Shown one piece after another: positions 45,758 to 55,254 of a stretch of DNA of 64,000 nt. The DNA is from Nitrospirales bacterium (GTDB lineage: Bacteria > Nitrospirota > Nitrospiria > Nitrospirales > UBA8639). How positions within the stretch are numbered: position 1 is the first letter of the stretch; every line of letters begins with the position of its first letter. Location of the stretch: the NCBI GenBank assembly GCA_031315865.1, contig JALDRJ010000002.1:3694001-3758000 (forward strand), given 5' to 3'. Position numbers and translations under genes: made by a program. The notes under the pieces are model-generated. The model was given only the letters and a program-made list of their open reading frames with translations, did not search any database and was not told where the DNA came from.

Positions 45758-46963
45758 TTATTGCGCGCTGACCAGTCCTTGTTCCCGTAGCTGTTGGGCG
45801 AGCGATTCAGCGACGATCTTGTGAGCTTTGGCCGTCATATGCTCATCTTCTATATGAAAATACAGATCAGTTTCTCCCGCCTGTTCAGCTTGAACGAGTG
45901 GAGTCAACGCATCAAGGACCGGAATATGGGCTTCATGTCCAAATTGCTCAATTATCCGGTTAATACGAGTCAGGTCGAGCTTCAAACCCGGATAGACTTC
46001 ACGGACCTTTTGCTGATACTCCTCTTCAACTTGTAATTTTGGCGCCATCACCATCATAGCAAACTTCGCTCCTTGCGCCACCGATTCATCTCGCATCCGC
46101 AGTATCAACGCTTGCGTCACCGCCCAACCATCGTCCCAAAGTTGGCGATAGTCTTCTTTTGTCATCCCGCGAGTTGAATACTCAGGAGCGAACTCGGCCA
46201 GAAACGGCCATCCAATAAAAATGTTCGGGTCGTGAAACGCTGAAGTTTGAAAGCTCTTCACCAACAATTTTCCCAACCGATACAGGACATGACGCTTAAA
46301 ATAGGGTTTGAGGTGATCTTCCGACGAACGATCTTTCTGCTTTTCGTAAAACGCCTTTACATACCGAAGATCGAGTTGTAACTGCCCTGCGTCATCCAGG
46401 TACGCATATGCCCGGACCTTCTTCTTCTGATGAAGCTGCTGGAGGGCCAACGTATTCGTTTGAATATCGGTATTCGGACTGAAAGCCAGCACGACCAGGT
46501 CAGGCTGATAGGATAAGCCTTCTTCTTCCAAGAACAAGAGTTCCTGAACTGTATTGTATGTCGCAAATCCGCCATTGATAATATCGACCTGATCTTCCCC
46601 GAGTTCTTTCGCCAAGAGTGTGGGCAGGATCTGTTCAACAGGAACCCCACTGCCAAACGTCGTGGAATCGGCCACGAAAAGAATACGTTGGCGGTGATCT
46701 TTGGGGCCAATGTCTGTACCTCTCAGTCCCTGCGCGTTGATCTCAATCGGAACATTAAAGTCCAATTCTTGATGTCGTCCGACAGCATGAGGAGCATAGG
46801 CGATGGTTCTGGTCGGATGAGGCACCGTGACCGGAAGTGTGGAAAAGGGCTGAGCCAGCGTTCTAAAGAAGTACACGCGGAGAAAGGCCTCCCCCACAAC
46901 AACCATGAAAAGGACCGTGAAGATGACCAACGCGGCATTCAGTATCGTAGTCTTGTTTTTCAT
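45758..46963 (-). CDS. Membrane-anchored SGNH hydrolase-like protein 1
   Basis: A 401-residue protein from the ATG at 46963. An N-terminal anchor (ILNAALVIFTVLFMVVVGEAFL) precedes an SGNH fold: ILFVADSTTFGSGVP (block I; the usual GDS reads ADS but the Ser remains), INGGFATYNTVQ (block II), LVVLAFSPNTDI (block III, Asn) and HIEDEHMTAKAHKI (block V, DxH). A TTG at 46990 overlaps the preceding stop and is an alternative start. Such proteins add or remove acetyl groups on exopolysaccharide in the periplasm; the role is inferred. Confidence 0.88.
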   Translation of the reverse strand: MKNKTTILNAALVIFTVLFMVVVGEAFLRVYFFRTLAQPFSTLPVTVPHPTRTIAYAPHAVGRHQELDFNVPIEINAQGLRGTDIGPKDHRQRILFVADSTTFGSGVPVEQILPTLLAKELGEDQVDIINGGFATYNTVQELLFLEEEGLSYQPDLVVLAFSPNTDIQTNTLALQQLHQKKKVRAYAYLDDAGQLQLDLRYVKAFYEKQKDRSSEDHLKPYFKRHVLYRLGKLLVKSFQTSAFHDPNIFIGWPFLAEFAPEYSTRGMTKEDYRQLWDDGWAVTQALILRMRDESVAQGAKFAMMVMAPKLQVEEEYQQKVREVYPGLKLDLTRINRIIEQFGHEAHIPVLDALTPLVQAEQAGETDLYFHIEDEHMTAKAHKIVAESLAQQLREQGLVSAQ

Positions 46964-46986
46964 GAACACGACAGATCGTGGGACAG

Positions 46987-47982
46987 TCAACGGCTAAAAT
47001 ACTCGGGAAAATGCTCGGCCAATGCCCGTTGAAGGCCTTGAGCGAACAATGTTCCCGCTTTGCTATTGGGATGTGCGTCAGTCGGCGTCACCCATAATGT
47101 CCGAGGGTTTTCCTGCTGGACGGTTGATAAGAGATCGATAAATGGCGTGTCGTAACGACTGGCTTCGGAGGCAAGCAGATCCGTCACGTGTTGAAACGGA
47201 TAGGGTGAGACTTGATGCAGTTCAGGGTAATTCACGATCAAAAACTTCATATCATGTTGTTCACAAAATTTCACCAGTTGACGAATCGCCTCCCGGGCAG
47301 CCAACCACCCAGGCTGATCCTCATCGTAAAGACCCCGGTAATAGCTGAGCCAATCCCCCCTGCCAAAATAGCTGCGCATCAAGACATCGAAACGACCCGC
47401 TAAAAACACCATGGCATAGGAATGTTCGACCAAAAAGCTCTGAGAACGGGACGGCGTGGGTTCGGCATCATTGATAAAGTAATTGAGCACGACAATGTCG
47501 GGTTGAAACCGGAATCCCTCATTGAGAAAATAGGCCGTTTGCATCGCCGTGTTGGAATTCCCGATCCCGGTGTTCAGCACTTCATAGCGACGAGATGTTC
47601 CGTCCTGATTCAACAGCGACTCCAGCACCATGGATGTCACGCCCTCTGGCGGCGCGCCCCAGCCAAACGTGACTGAGTCGCCAAGCATCATGATTCGAAC
47701 CGTATCCTTGGGTTTTTCAAGACTGTAGTCCTGGTCTCGCCATCCAACGGAATTGATCGTGACCGGCACACTCATATAGGTCCCTGACACGTTCGGAACA
47801 TGTTCATGTCCCATACCCGGTATTGAACTCACACGCTTCATGTCTTGAGCGTACCGCCACATTTCAATATCAAAATTATCGACATGAGTCTGAGTGCCTC
47901 GTACGTAGACTTCTGCCAAACCCCAAACAACCACGAGGCTCATCGCCACCAATACCAACCCGAACACCAAGTTTTTCATCAT
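46987..47982 (-). CDS. Membrane-anchored SGNH hydrolase-like protein 2
   Basis: A 331-residue protein from the ATG at 47982 (or the next Met at 47979), chosen because it places the anchor NLVFGLVLVAMSLVVVWGLAEV at the N-terminus. IMMLGDSVTFGWGAP is SGNH block I with the nucleophile Ser, LNTGIGNSNTAMQ block II, VVLNYFINDAEP block III and TPTDAHPNSKAG the DxH dyad. All catalytic residues are visible. It lies directly upstream of SGNH protein 1 and may act with it on the same polymer. Confidence 0.9.
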   Translation of the reverse strand: MMKNLVFGLVLVAMSLVVVWGLAEVYVRGTQTHVDNFDIEMWRYAQDMKRVSSIPGMGHEHVPNVSGTYMSVPVTINSVGWRDQDYSLEKPKDTVRIMMLGDSVTFGWGAPPEGVTSMVLESLLNQDGTSRRYEVLNTGIGNSNTAMQTAYFLNEGFRFQPDIVVLNYFINDAEPTPSRSQSFLVEHSYAMVFLAGRFDVLMRSYFGRGDWLSYYRGLYDEDQPGWLAAREAIRQLVKFCEQHDMKFLIVNYPELHQVSPYPFQHVTDLLASEASRYDTPFIDLLSTVQQENPRTLWVTPTDAHPNSKAGTLFAQGLQRALAEHFPEYFSR

Positions 47983-48276
47983 CTGGTCACTATGATCGTG
48001 ACAACCGACCCTGTCCTGTTTGATTCGATCAGGTCGACACTCGTTTAAGAGGGTGGAGGACATGGAACCCAATGAGATGGATTGCGACAGGACGGTCGAC
48101 AAGAAAGGCAAGCGCGTACCTTCTTTACGCGGCGATGTGAGCTCTCTTTATTAGACCTCGGAATACTTCAGAAGCAAAACACCCGTCAGGAATCATTTGT
48201 CCATGGACGACACTAGCAATCGGAAGCTATTGTAATCGAACGGAGCCGATTAGATAAATAGGGGACAGGGATTTGA

Positions 48277-49536
48277 TCAATCTTTCTTGAGTGCTCTACG
48301 AAGATCCTCAACATGAATCGAAAAGTCGTCGCTGACGCGGGAACGTTGAATCACATCACGCGTTTTCACGCATGTGTAGTTGAGCCCCATATCCACGCAC
48401 AAGCGGAAATAGGCATCAGTCGCACGAGAGGGGAAAAGCTCAATGACTCGAGTGCCAGGGTCGCAGAACACGAGATTCGCGAAGCCAGACCCATGTGGCC
48501 CCACGACGATCTCTGCCTCATGAAATAAGGTAATTTGCTCGGCCAAGGACAGCTGCTCAAGATGACAGAACCTAAACCCTTGAGGCGCTAGAAACGAAAA
48601 AATCTCTTCTTCATTCACCACCTTCCGTCTCCCGGCCAAAGAACGGGATACGTAGATTTTCCGTCTTGGCTTCGAACGCGTCCCTCCCGTGGGCAAAAAC
48701 GTACGGCGCAGCCAATCGCACACCCATCGCGGATAATGATAACCAAACAAGACCTGATGACAGGGGATGACCATCTGATCACTACTTGCCCAAGGAATGT
48801 GGTCGCAGTTAACGAGACACTGCGTATCGATAAACCCCAATGCCTCAATGGACTCGATTTGAAACGATCGAGAATATTGCAAAAAATAATGCTCGACACG
48901 CTCTTCACACTCTCGCAACTTGGCAAGCCTGGGCAGTACATCAAATAACCAATGCGAATACATGTGCTGTTGTTCCGACGTCAAAACGGCCATCCGTCCC
49001 TGGTAATGTCGAGGCTGCGCCTGCCGTTTTCTATAGTCGACAGCAATACAGTCCCGCCACTTCCGTCTTTGATACTTCGTTCTCTGCCTCAGAGGATGAC
49101 AGGCATCGAAGACAGGCAGGCCAGAGACGTCATACACGAACCCATCACGGTCGGCAGATCCATCTGCGATCGAAAGAACATGATGAAAGGTCACAGGAGA
49201 AGGCGTGGGACGATCCCAAAACCCCTCTTTGTCACCTTCGTTGAATTTGGTGTAGTCAAACATGGTGGGGGGATTAAACATCTTTCGCGGAAATTGCGTG
49301 GAGGAAATCGGAATATACGGGATAGAGCCTAACCAGTGGCCCACCCTCTTGATACCGAAGAAGGCCGATATACCGTAGACCACGATTGACCATAAGGCGG
49401 AAAGAAGCTTTTTATGGTTTCGTGAGTATGCCGGTTGACATGACCCACACGCGGTAGAAGGGAAAGAATCTCTCCCGTCTACTGGCTTACGAACTGATCG
49501 ACGAACGAGATTGTCTTTTAACAAGCCTACCAACAC
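48277..49536 (-). CDS. GT61-family (DUF563) glycosyltransferase
   Basis: A 419-residue protein. A GTG start at 49536 is supported by AGAGG 7 bases upstream. The catalytic part shows the GT61 pattern: MYSHWLFDVLPRLAKL, KIYVSRSLAGRRKVVNEEEIFSFL, VGPHGSGFANLVFCDPGTRVIELF. GT61 enzymes add xylose or related sugars in eukaryotes and build capsule or EPS in bacteria. The N-terminal 100 residues carry four cysteines and no clear domain. It belongs to the same minus-strand glycan group as the SGNH genes. Confidence 0.92.
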   Translation of the reverse strand: MLVGLLKDNLVRRSVRKPVDGRDSFPSTACGSCQPAYSRNHKKLLSALWSIVVYGISAFFGIKRVGHWLGSIPYIPISSTQFPRKMFNPPTMFDYTKFNEGDKEGFWDRPTPSPVTFHHVLSIADGSADRDGFVYDVSGLPVFDACHPLRQRTKYQRRKWRDCIAVDYRKRQAQPRHYQGRMAVLTSEQQHMYSHWLFDVLPRLAKLRECEERVEHYFLQYSRSFQIESIEALGFIDTQCLVNCDHIPWASSDQMVIPCHQVLFGYHYPRWVCDWLRRTFLPTGGTRSKPRRKIYVSRSLAGRRKVVNEEEIFSFLAPQGFRFCHLEQLSLAEQITLFHEAEIVVGPHGSGFANLVFCDPGTRVIELFPSRATDAYFRLCVDMGLNYTCVKTRDVIQRSRVSDDFSIHVEDLRRALKKD

Positions 49537-49854
49537 ATCAAACCTCTAGGGAGATACAGAGCGAGAAACAGAAAACATTCGAGCCGAGAGACGTATCTGC
49601 CTCATCGCCTTTTTTGGCTAAGAACCGACCAAAAGTGCTATCAAAAGCTTATCACTTCTTATTATTTCAACCAACGATCGGGTGGCGAGATACACAATCC
49701 ATGCGGACGCATAAAAGGTAGAAAATGTAGGGGCTTGAACGGAAGGATGCGGGTATAAAAGTCGTTAACAAGAATCAAGTGACGACGATGTTTTGAAGAT
49801 AATTGGGACGTGAGTCAATAGAGAGAATGAATGTCCTCACTATAGCAAAGTCCA
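49537..49854. other. Intergenic stretch between two glycosyltransferase genes
   Basis: About 318 AT-rich bases without a supported gene. It may hold the promoter for the GT61-SGNH group on the minus strand. No terminator hairpin was recognised. Confidence 0.4.
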
Positions 49855-51012
49855 TCACTCTTGAAAACCAAGAATCTCCTTGATCTTGCGACCGACCTGA
49901 TCGGTTTCTCGGAGAGGAATTCCCTTGTGGGCCTCGAGATCCCGCCCAAACATTTGTGCATATCCCCGCTCGACCAATACCCGATGAAATGCCTGCAAGT
50001 CACGAAGCGGTCGAACGAACCCTTTTCGCAAGAGCAACCCGCACAACCGCTTCACGCTCTTGGTCCAGACGGGCTCCTGAACCATGGCTTGAGATCTCCA
50101 CCCCGCGACGACAATCGCCTCGCGAACACGCGCGAAACCACGTAACGGTCGTTCAGGCAACGGATAAATATAGACGGGTTTTCCGACCGAGACGCTTTCT
50201 CCCACCATAGACTCACTATCGCCAGTCACGATGATGAGATCGGCAACCGATAAATATCCCCAATAGGGATTGGGGGAATGACCAGGCTCCCACCTTCGAA
50301 CCAACACATGAGGACCGAGACCTTCACACAGCGCATCCGTGGCCTTCTGTCCGGTTCGCCTACTGGTGACGGCATGGACCGTTCCCCCAATTTTCTCGGA
50401 AAACGCCCTCACGTCTTTCCCCAACTGTCTCGCGACACCTTCATCAAAAACAGACCGAACGGTACTTCCCCCGACCAATAGCACAACGTAAGGACGAGCA
50501 GCCTCATGATATAATTCCGACCATTCCCTCGCCGCAGATTCAAGCTGTTGATCGGATACGCGATTGAGCGGCGCGAGCGTTTCAATGTGGTGGTCATGTG
50601 GCCACATTCGACAATAGGCCGGCGCAATCGTGATGTCGCCTTGAGCCACCGCTTGACTGCCTTTTCGGCCCAACTGAATGAGCTTCGTTCGTCCGCGACT
50701 CTGGCTACGAATCCATCTGGCGATTGGAGCCGGACGACGCCCGGCGCATATCACGACATCGGGCCATGGCGAAACCAAAGGACTTGAGGTCTTGAGGTTC
50801 AGACAGAGAGTTGTCGAACCTATCAGACCCTCATGAATCTTATGCAGACGCGCGAGCGGCGTGAAGTCCAGGCGCTTGACCTCGTATGGCCAGCCGAGGG
50901 AATCCGCCAATCCCAAAGATTGCGTCGTATTGCCAGGCCGATCATCGGTCAATACCCAGACATTTGGAGAGTTCCTACCGGAAATATTGCTCACCTCCTC
51001 TGTCAATTCCAT
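49855..51012 (-). CDS. ELM1/GtrOC1-family putative glycosyltransferase
   Basis: A 385-residue protein. The family pattern is VWVLTDDRPGNTTQSLGLADSLGWPYE at the N-terminus, then PDVVICAGRRPAPIARWIRSQS, KLIQLGRKG, and at the C-terminal half LVRRWEPGHSPNPYWGYLSVADLIIVTGDSESMVGESVSVGKPVYIYPLPE. ELM1-like proteins resemble GT-B enzymes and were named after a plant mitochondrial-fission factor; bacterial members lie in lipid A or glycan loci. The ATG at 51012 is preferred over a TTG at 51069. Confidence 0.92.
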   Translation of the reverse strand: MELTEEVSNISGRNSPNVWVLTDDRPGNTTQSLGLADSLGWPYEVKRLDFTPLARLHKIHEGLIGSTTLCLNLKTSSPLVSPWPDVVICAGRRPAPIARWIRSQSRGRTKLIQLGRKGSQAVAQGDITIAPAYCRMWPHDHHIETLAPLNRVSDQQLESAAREWSELYHEAARPYVVLLVGGSTVRSVFDEGVARQLGKDVRAFSEKIGGTVHAVTSRRTGQKATDALCEGLGPHVLVRRWEPGHSPNPYWGYLSVADLIIVTGDSESMVGESVSVGKPVYIYPLPERPLRGFARVREAIVVAGWRSQAMVQEPVWTKSVKRLCGLLLRKGFVRPLRDLQAFHRVLVERGYAQMFGRDLEAHKGIPLRETDQVGRKIKEILGFQE

Positions 51013-51150
51013 GGCAAGGGGAAACCTACTTCGATAAAACCGATATGAAGATTGCCATGGATTCGTCAAAGATTCTCGTATGAATGATGAAGCTTTTGAC
51101 TTTCATGACGTTATAGTATTATCAATAAAAAAGAACAACAGACGATCAAG

Positions 51151-52524
51151 ATGATGACTTCAAAGCCCACACTCATTATTCCCTCAGAAACACAGCTCCG
51201 TGAATTTGATGCCAAGCTACTTCTTGGGTGCGTTGCCGCCGAACGAGAGTATCCTGTTATTATTGGCTCACAGACGCATATTCATCTGAATATTAGTGCG
51301 TTGCCAAAGGGAATTTACTTTGCCAAAGACCTCCAAGCGAGTAAGGTGCGTATTCTCGATATACTCGAGAAACTCGGCTCATGCATCGTTGCTTGGGATG
51401 AAGAAGGGTTAATCACTTACAGTCCAGAAGTCTATTATCAAAGACGAATTTCTCCCAAAGCTCTTTCTCATACTACGCTGTTGTTCGCCTGGGGCAAAGA
51501 ATACGAATCACTCGTCAAGGGATTCCCTGGATATAAGGACACGCCAGTTTATGTGACAGGGAATCCGCGTTTAGATTTACTTCGACCTGAATTGCGATTG
51601 TACTTTGAGGAAGAAACCAATCGGATTCGTGAACGTTTTGGAAAATTCATATTAGTCAATACAAACTTTGGCACCTTAAATCATTTCGTCGAAAATTTAA
51701 CATCTCAAAAACCAGCAGAAATTACTCGCGCTTCATCCGAGATTAACAAATATTGGTCTGAGCGGAACGTCTATCGTACGGCCCTTTTTGATCACTTCCG
51801 ACATTTACTTCCCCAACTCAGTAAAGTACTGCCTGAATATACGATCATTCTTCGCCCCCATCCTGCTGAAAATCATGAGCCTTGGCGAATGGCTGCCTCC
51901 GATTATCATAATATCCAGGTGATACATGAAGGAAACGTGATACCATGGATTATGGCAGCCCAAGTGTTAATTCATAATAGCTGTACGACTGGAATTGAGG
52001 CTTACTTGGTAGGAACTCCCGCAATCGCCTATCAGCCAATCGTCTCGGATCGGTTCGACCATCAATTGCCGAATGCGTTAGGGCATCAAGCCTTTTCGTT
52101 TAGTGAGCTAGAAAACGCGCTTCGGGACATACTTAATAAAAAAACTAACAGCCGGGATGACTCTCAGCAAGAGACCGTCGCTCATAATCATATGGCGGCA
52201 CTGGACGGGTCACTTGCCTCGGACAGGATTATGGATGTGATCGAAGAAAATGAGCGCCTCTTAACCCTTGCCAGGCCAGGAAGCCTCAAAAAATACCTCT
52301 CGGGATGGTTTCAGAGCCAATACCGCGCCTCGAAGAAACGATGGAAGTCGCAGTTTTCAGGCAATAAAAACAGTGCCGATTACCAACAACACCGCTTCCC
52401 CGGCATCTCACTGGAGGAAGTTCAAGTCCGTCTCTCTAGATTTCAACAGCTCTTAGATAGATTTCATGGTTTGACAGTCAAAGAAGTCTCTCAATATATT
52501 TTTTCTTTACATAGGCAGGGATAG
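51151..52524 (+). CDS. Surface carbohydrate biosynthesis protein (GT-B-like)
   Basis: A 457-residue protein. LIIPSETQLREFDAKLLLGCVAAEREYPVIIG starts the protein as in the surface-carbohydrate biosynthesis family found in polysaccharide loci. VYVTGNPRLDLLRPE, YTIILRPHPAENHEPW and VLIHNSCTTGIEAYLVGTPAIAYQP form the GT-B C-terminal core shared with CDP-glycerol-type transferases and with sugar 2-epimerases. A basic coiled region (residues about 375-400) precedes the C-terminal helix. It is the only plus-strand gene in this part, more AT-rich than neighbours, which may reflect recent acquisition. Confidence 0.88.
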   Translation: MMTSKPTLIIPSETQLREFDAKLLLGCVAAEREYPVIIGSQTHIHLNISALPKGIYFAKDLQASKVRILDILEKLGSCIVAWDEEGLITYSPEVYYQRRISPKALSHTTLLFAWGKEYESLVKGFPGYKDTPVYVTGNPRLDLLRPELRLYFEEETNRIRERFGKFILVNTNFGTLNHFVENLTSQKPAEITRASSEINKYWSERNVYRTALFDHFRHLLPQLSKVLPEYTIILRPHPAENHEPWRMAASDYHNIQVIHEGNVIPWIMAAQVLIHNSCTTGIEAYLVGTPAIAYQPIVSDRFDHQLPNALGHQAFSFSELENALRDILNKKTNSRDDSQQETVAHNHMAALDGSLASDRIMDVIEENERLLTLARPGSLKKYLSGWFQSQYRASKKRWKSQFSGNKNSADYQQHRFPGISLEEVQVRLSRFQQLLDRFHGLTVKEVSQYIFSLHRQG

Positions 52525-52619
52525 AATCGGCATACGATTCTTCATTATCATTGGCCCAAGGCTTGGACAAGGGCTCCTTACTGAAGAGAGGGGTCAAACG
52601 GTTGGGCAACGGCTTGTTC

Positions 52620-53336
52620 CTATTTTATCGCCAAGAATCCTTCAAAACAGATAAATTTCATGACAGTCAGAATATCGACGAATCCTGCGCGTTTCAGCAT
52701 ATCAACATTAGCCTGCGTTGAAAACGGTTCGAGCACCCCTTTCAAACTTTTACTTTTCCCAATTATTTCCTCCGCAGAATAACCTTGCTCCAGCTTGAAG
52801 TCAGTATATAGGCCTGTCGTAATGTCCTGAAACCTCGCATCGTTCGCACGAACTTTCTCGAAGAGTAATAATGCCCCTCCCCAATTGAGACTCTTGAAGA
52901 TCTTGTTAAAAAGTTCTTGCCGAATACTCGGACGGACAAATTGGATTGTATAGTACGCTGTGATGAAATCTGCTGAAGAGAACTTCGTTAAGCAAATATT
53001 ATCGTTAAGAAATTTAGCATTCTTCACTCCCGCAGCTTTCTGCTTTTTTCGTGCCAATGCAAGCATTTCTTTTTCGGCATCAATACCGACAAACATGGCT
53101 CCTTCTTTATGCAAATTATGTTTCGCGAGTTTCAGCGTTAACTCTCCGGTCGAACATCCCAGGTCATAGCACGTTGAGCCATCTTTGACAAAATAATCAC
53201 TCACCTTACAGACTAAATCGTGACCAGCTTGATACCACGGCACGGACTTTGACACATGCTGATCAAATTGCTGAACGATCTCTCCCCGGAAACGCCAATT
53301 CGCGTTCCCGGCTTTCAATTTGTCTCCCACCTTCAT
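52620..53336 (-). CDS. CmoA-like class I methyltransferase
   Basis: A 238-residue protein. CYDLGCSTGELTLKLAKH is the SAM-binding loop. The C-terminal half (WGGALLLFEKVRANDARFQD, YTDFKLEQGYSAEEIIGKSKSLKGVLEPFSTQANVDMLKRAGF, CFEGFLAIK) matches CmoA, the carboxy-SAM synthase of tRNA wobble modification. In my alignment by eye, the Arg that binds the carboxylate in E. coli CmoA (Arg199, from memory) is replaced by Ser, so it may be a plain SAM methyltransferase or use another ligand. Its ATG overlaps the stop of the asparagine synthase gene (TGATG), implying coupled expression. Confidence 0.88.
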   Translation of the reverse strand: MKVGDKLKAGNANWRFRGEIVQQFDQHVSKSVPWYQAGHDLVCKVSDYFVKDGSTCYDLGCSTGELTLKLAKHNLHKEGAMFVGIDAEKEMLALARKKQKAAGVKNAKFLNDNICLTKFSSADFITAYYTIQFVRPSIRQELFNKIFKSLNWGGALLLFEKVRANDARFQDITTGLYTDFKLEQGYSAEEIIGKSKSLKGVLEPFSTQANVDMLKRAGFVDILTVMKFICFEGFLAIK

Positions 53337-55192
53337 CAGGAGATTCCTTTCGACGATTGCAGACTAAAATCGCTTACGCCACAAGATGCCATGGACAAGC
53401 CATTTGGGGTCATAATTTTGGGGAAAAAATTATCTTCATGCAGGAAGAATAAGCGATGGAAAATTTCCAAGTTCATCAGTCTGATCACATCTCTCTTTGA
53501 TAACTCATCTGGAATGTGCACAACATCTTGAATCGCAAAGTGGTCAAAATTCCAAAACGAAGGATGCGCCCACGCCATAGAGTAATTTCTTGTCCCTTCC
53601 TTTCCACGATTGACAAACTCCCCGATTTCCCTTGCAGCCAATTCACGCAAGAGTAATTTCCCAAAATGACCTGAAGAATGTCGAGCACTTTTAAAGCGTG
53701 GTGGAAGATGACACACAAAACGCACCAAGTCCATATCCAGCAAAGGATTCCTCAGCTCAACAGATTCCATCATCGAATAGGCATCGCTGTGCGGAAGGTT
53801 GCAGGTTTGCAGAAAGGTTGATGTATCATGAAACATGGTCGCAAGGATATATCGCTCACACGGGTCAACAATATTCTGCAGATGAGAGAGAATACGTCGG
53901 CGTATATCACATTGAACGGATTGATGATCCTCGGCATGCTCCTTCTTATAGAAGGGACTCTGGCTATCCAGACTGACAAGATCGCCAAGGTCAAACATAT
54001 CCGGCTGTGGATGGGCGAACATGTTCTCATAATGAGTATAGCCTGAAAAATACTCATCGGCACAATCTCCCCCAAGAAGAACATACACATCATTTCGCCG
54101 TGCGTCTCGACAAAGCTTTGACATGGGAGGGCCTCCGCCCCAACGTGACGGAGCTCCGGAGGCGGCGATAAAATTGTTCAATCCGATCAGATACTCTTCA
54201 GGTTTTTGGAGAGAAAAATAGACGTTGGCTGGGCGTTGCTTCAATACGTTTGGTATCACGTCAAGTGGAATTTCCTCGATGCCTGGAGAAATTTTCGTAA
54301 ACCCAGTAATCTCAGGATTTTGCTGTTGGGCAAACCAATACACCAAGGTTGAATCTATCCCCCCACTGGTCAACACTCCCACCTTGACATCACTCGTTAA
54401 ATGACGAACGACCGCTTGTCTTAACAAAGACTTCAATTCATCTAGGCATGAAGCCATCGACATGTCGGCATAGTCATCAGCGTCCTCACGATTGTAGAGG
54501 CTCCATACGGTAAAATACTCTTCTATCGAAATATGCCCCTGTTCGAGCGTCAAACTATGTCCAGCCGGAAGAATATTGATTCCATCGAAGAATGTGCGGT
54601 CAGTATGAAACGTCCCTCGAGTACCCTGAGAGCCCGCTGTGGAGAGATACACCGTGTAGGCGGCGAGATTAGGGGTGGTAGAGCTTTGTAGTTCAGTGAG
54701 GCTACGAATGTCAGATGCAACAGCGAAACACCCGCTCTTGAAAAAATAGTAAAGAGGTTTTTGGCCAAAATGATCACGAACAATCGTGGCCTTTTGCACG
54801 ATATTATCGTACAGCACAAACGCAAACATTCCTCTCACGCAATCCAGTGTTTTTTCTAATCCAAAGGAAATAATGAATGCCAATAAGACTTCTGTATCCG
54901 ATTCCGTTCGGAACCGATGCCCACAAGCTGAGAGCTGCTGACGAAGTTCCCGGTAGTTGTATATTTCTCCATTTAGGACAATGACGTATCGCCCAGTACT
55001 GTCCCAGAATGGCTGATTGGCACTTGATGTCAGATCGATAATCGAAAGCCTCGTATGGCCAATAACATAATCTTTTCCGTAATATAAATCGCAGAAATCT
55101 GGCCCACGATTGGCCATATGGCCTAAGGACTTTTCATAAAGGATATTGGGCGAGACGCCAGCTTGATTCCAATAAAATAATATTCCACACAT
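53336..55192 (-). CDS. asnB: AsnB-type glutamine-dependent amidotransferase
   Basis: A 618-residue protein. The start is set at MCGILFYWN (ATG at 55192), because class II amidotransferases need Cys2 as the glutaminase nucleophile; a longer frame exists but is not useful. The glutaminase domain (2-200) shows GHTRLSIIDL, NGEIYNYRELR and SDTEVLL. The synthetase domain has VGVLTSGGIDSTLVYW (PP-loop), GGDCADEYFSGY and MESVELRNPLLDMDLVRF. In glycan clusters such enzymes amidate a sugar or acid rather than make free asparagine. Both flanking genes on this strand are methyltransferases. Confidence 0.92.
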   Translation of the reverse strand: MCGILFYWNQAGVSPNILYEKSLGHMANRGPDFCDLYYGKDYVIGHTRLSIIDLTSSANQPFWDSTGRYVIVLNGEIYNYRELRQQLSACGHRFRTESDTEVLLAFIISFGLEKTLDCVRGMFAFVLYDNIVQKATIVRDHFGQKPLYYFFKSGCFAVASDIRSLTELQSSTTPNLAAYTVYLSTAGSQGTRGTFHTDRTFFDGINILPAGHSLTLEQGHISIEEYFTVWSLYNREDADDYADMSMASCLDELKSLLRQAVVRHLTSDVKVGVLTSGGIDSTLVYWFAQQQNPEITGFTKISPGIEEIPLDVIPNVLKQRPANVYFSLQKPEEYLIGLNNFIAASGAPSRWGGGPPMSKLCRDARRNDVYVLLGGDCADEYFSGYTHYENMFAHPQPDMFDLGDLVSLDSQSPFYKKEHAEDHQSVQCDIRRRILSHLQNIVDPCERYILATMFHDTSTFLQTCNLPHSDAYSMMESVELRNPLLDMDLVRFVCHLPPRFKSARHSSGHFGKLLLRELAAREIGEFVNRGKEGTRNYSMAWAHPSFWNFDHFAIQDVVHIPDELSKRDVIRLMNLEIFHRLFFLHEDNFFPKIMTPNGLSMASCGVSDFSLQSSKGIS

Positions 55193-55254
55193 ACGACTTC
55201 GACCCATTTCATGTGAGGCCGTGAACGAATCAGGTCCTGAATATGGCAGGGATC

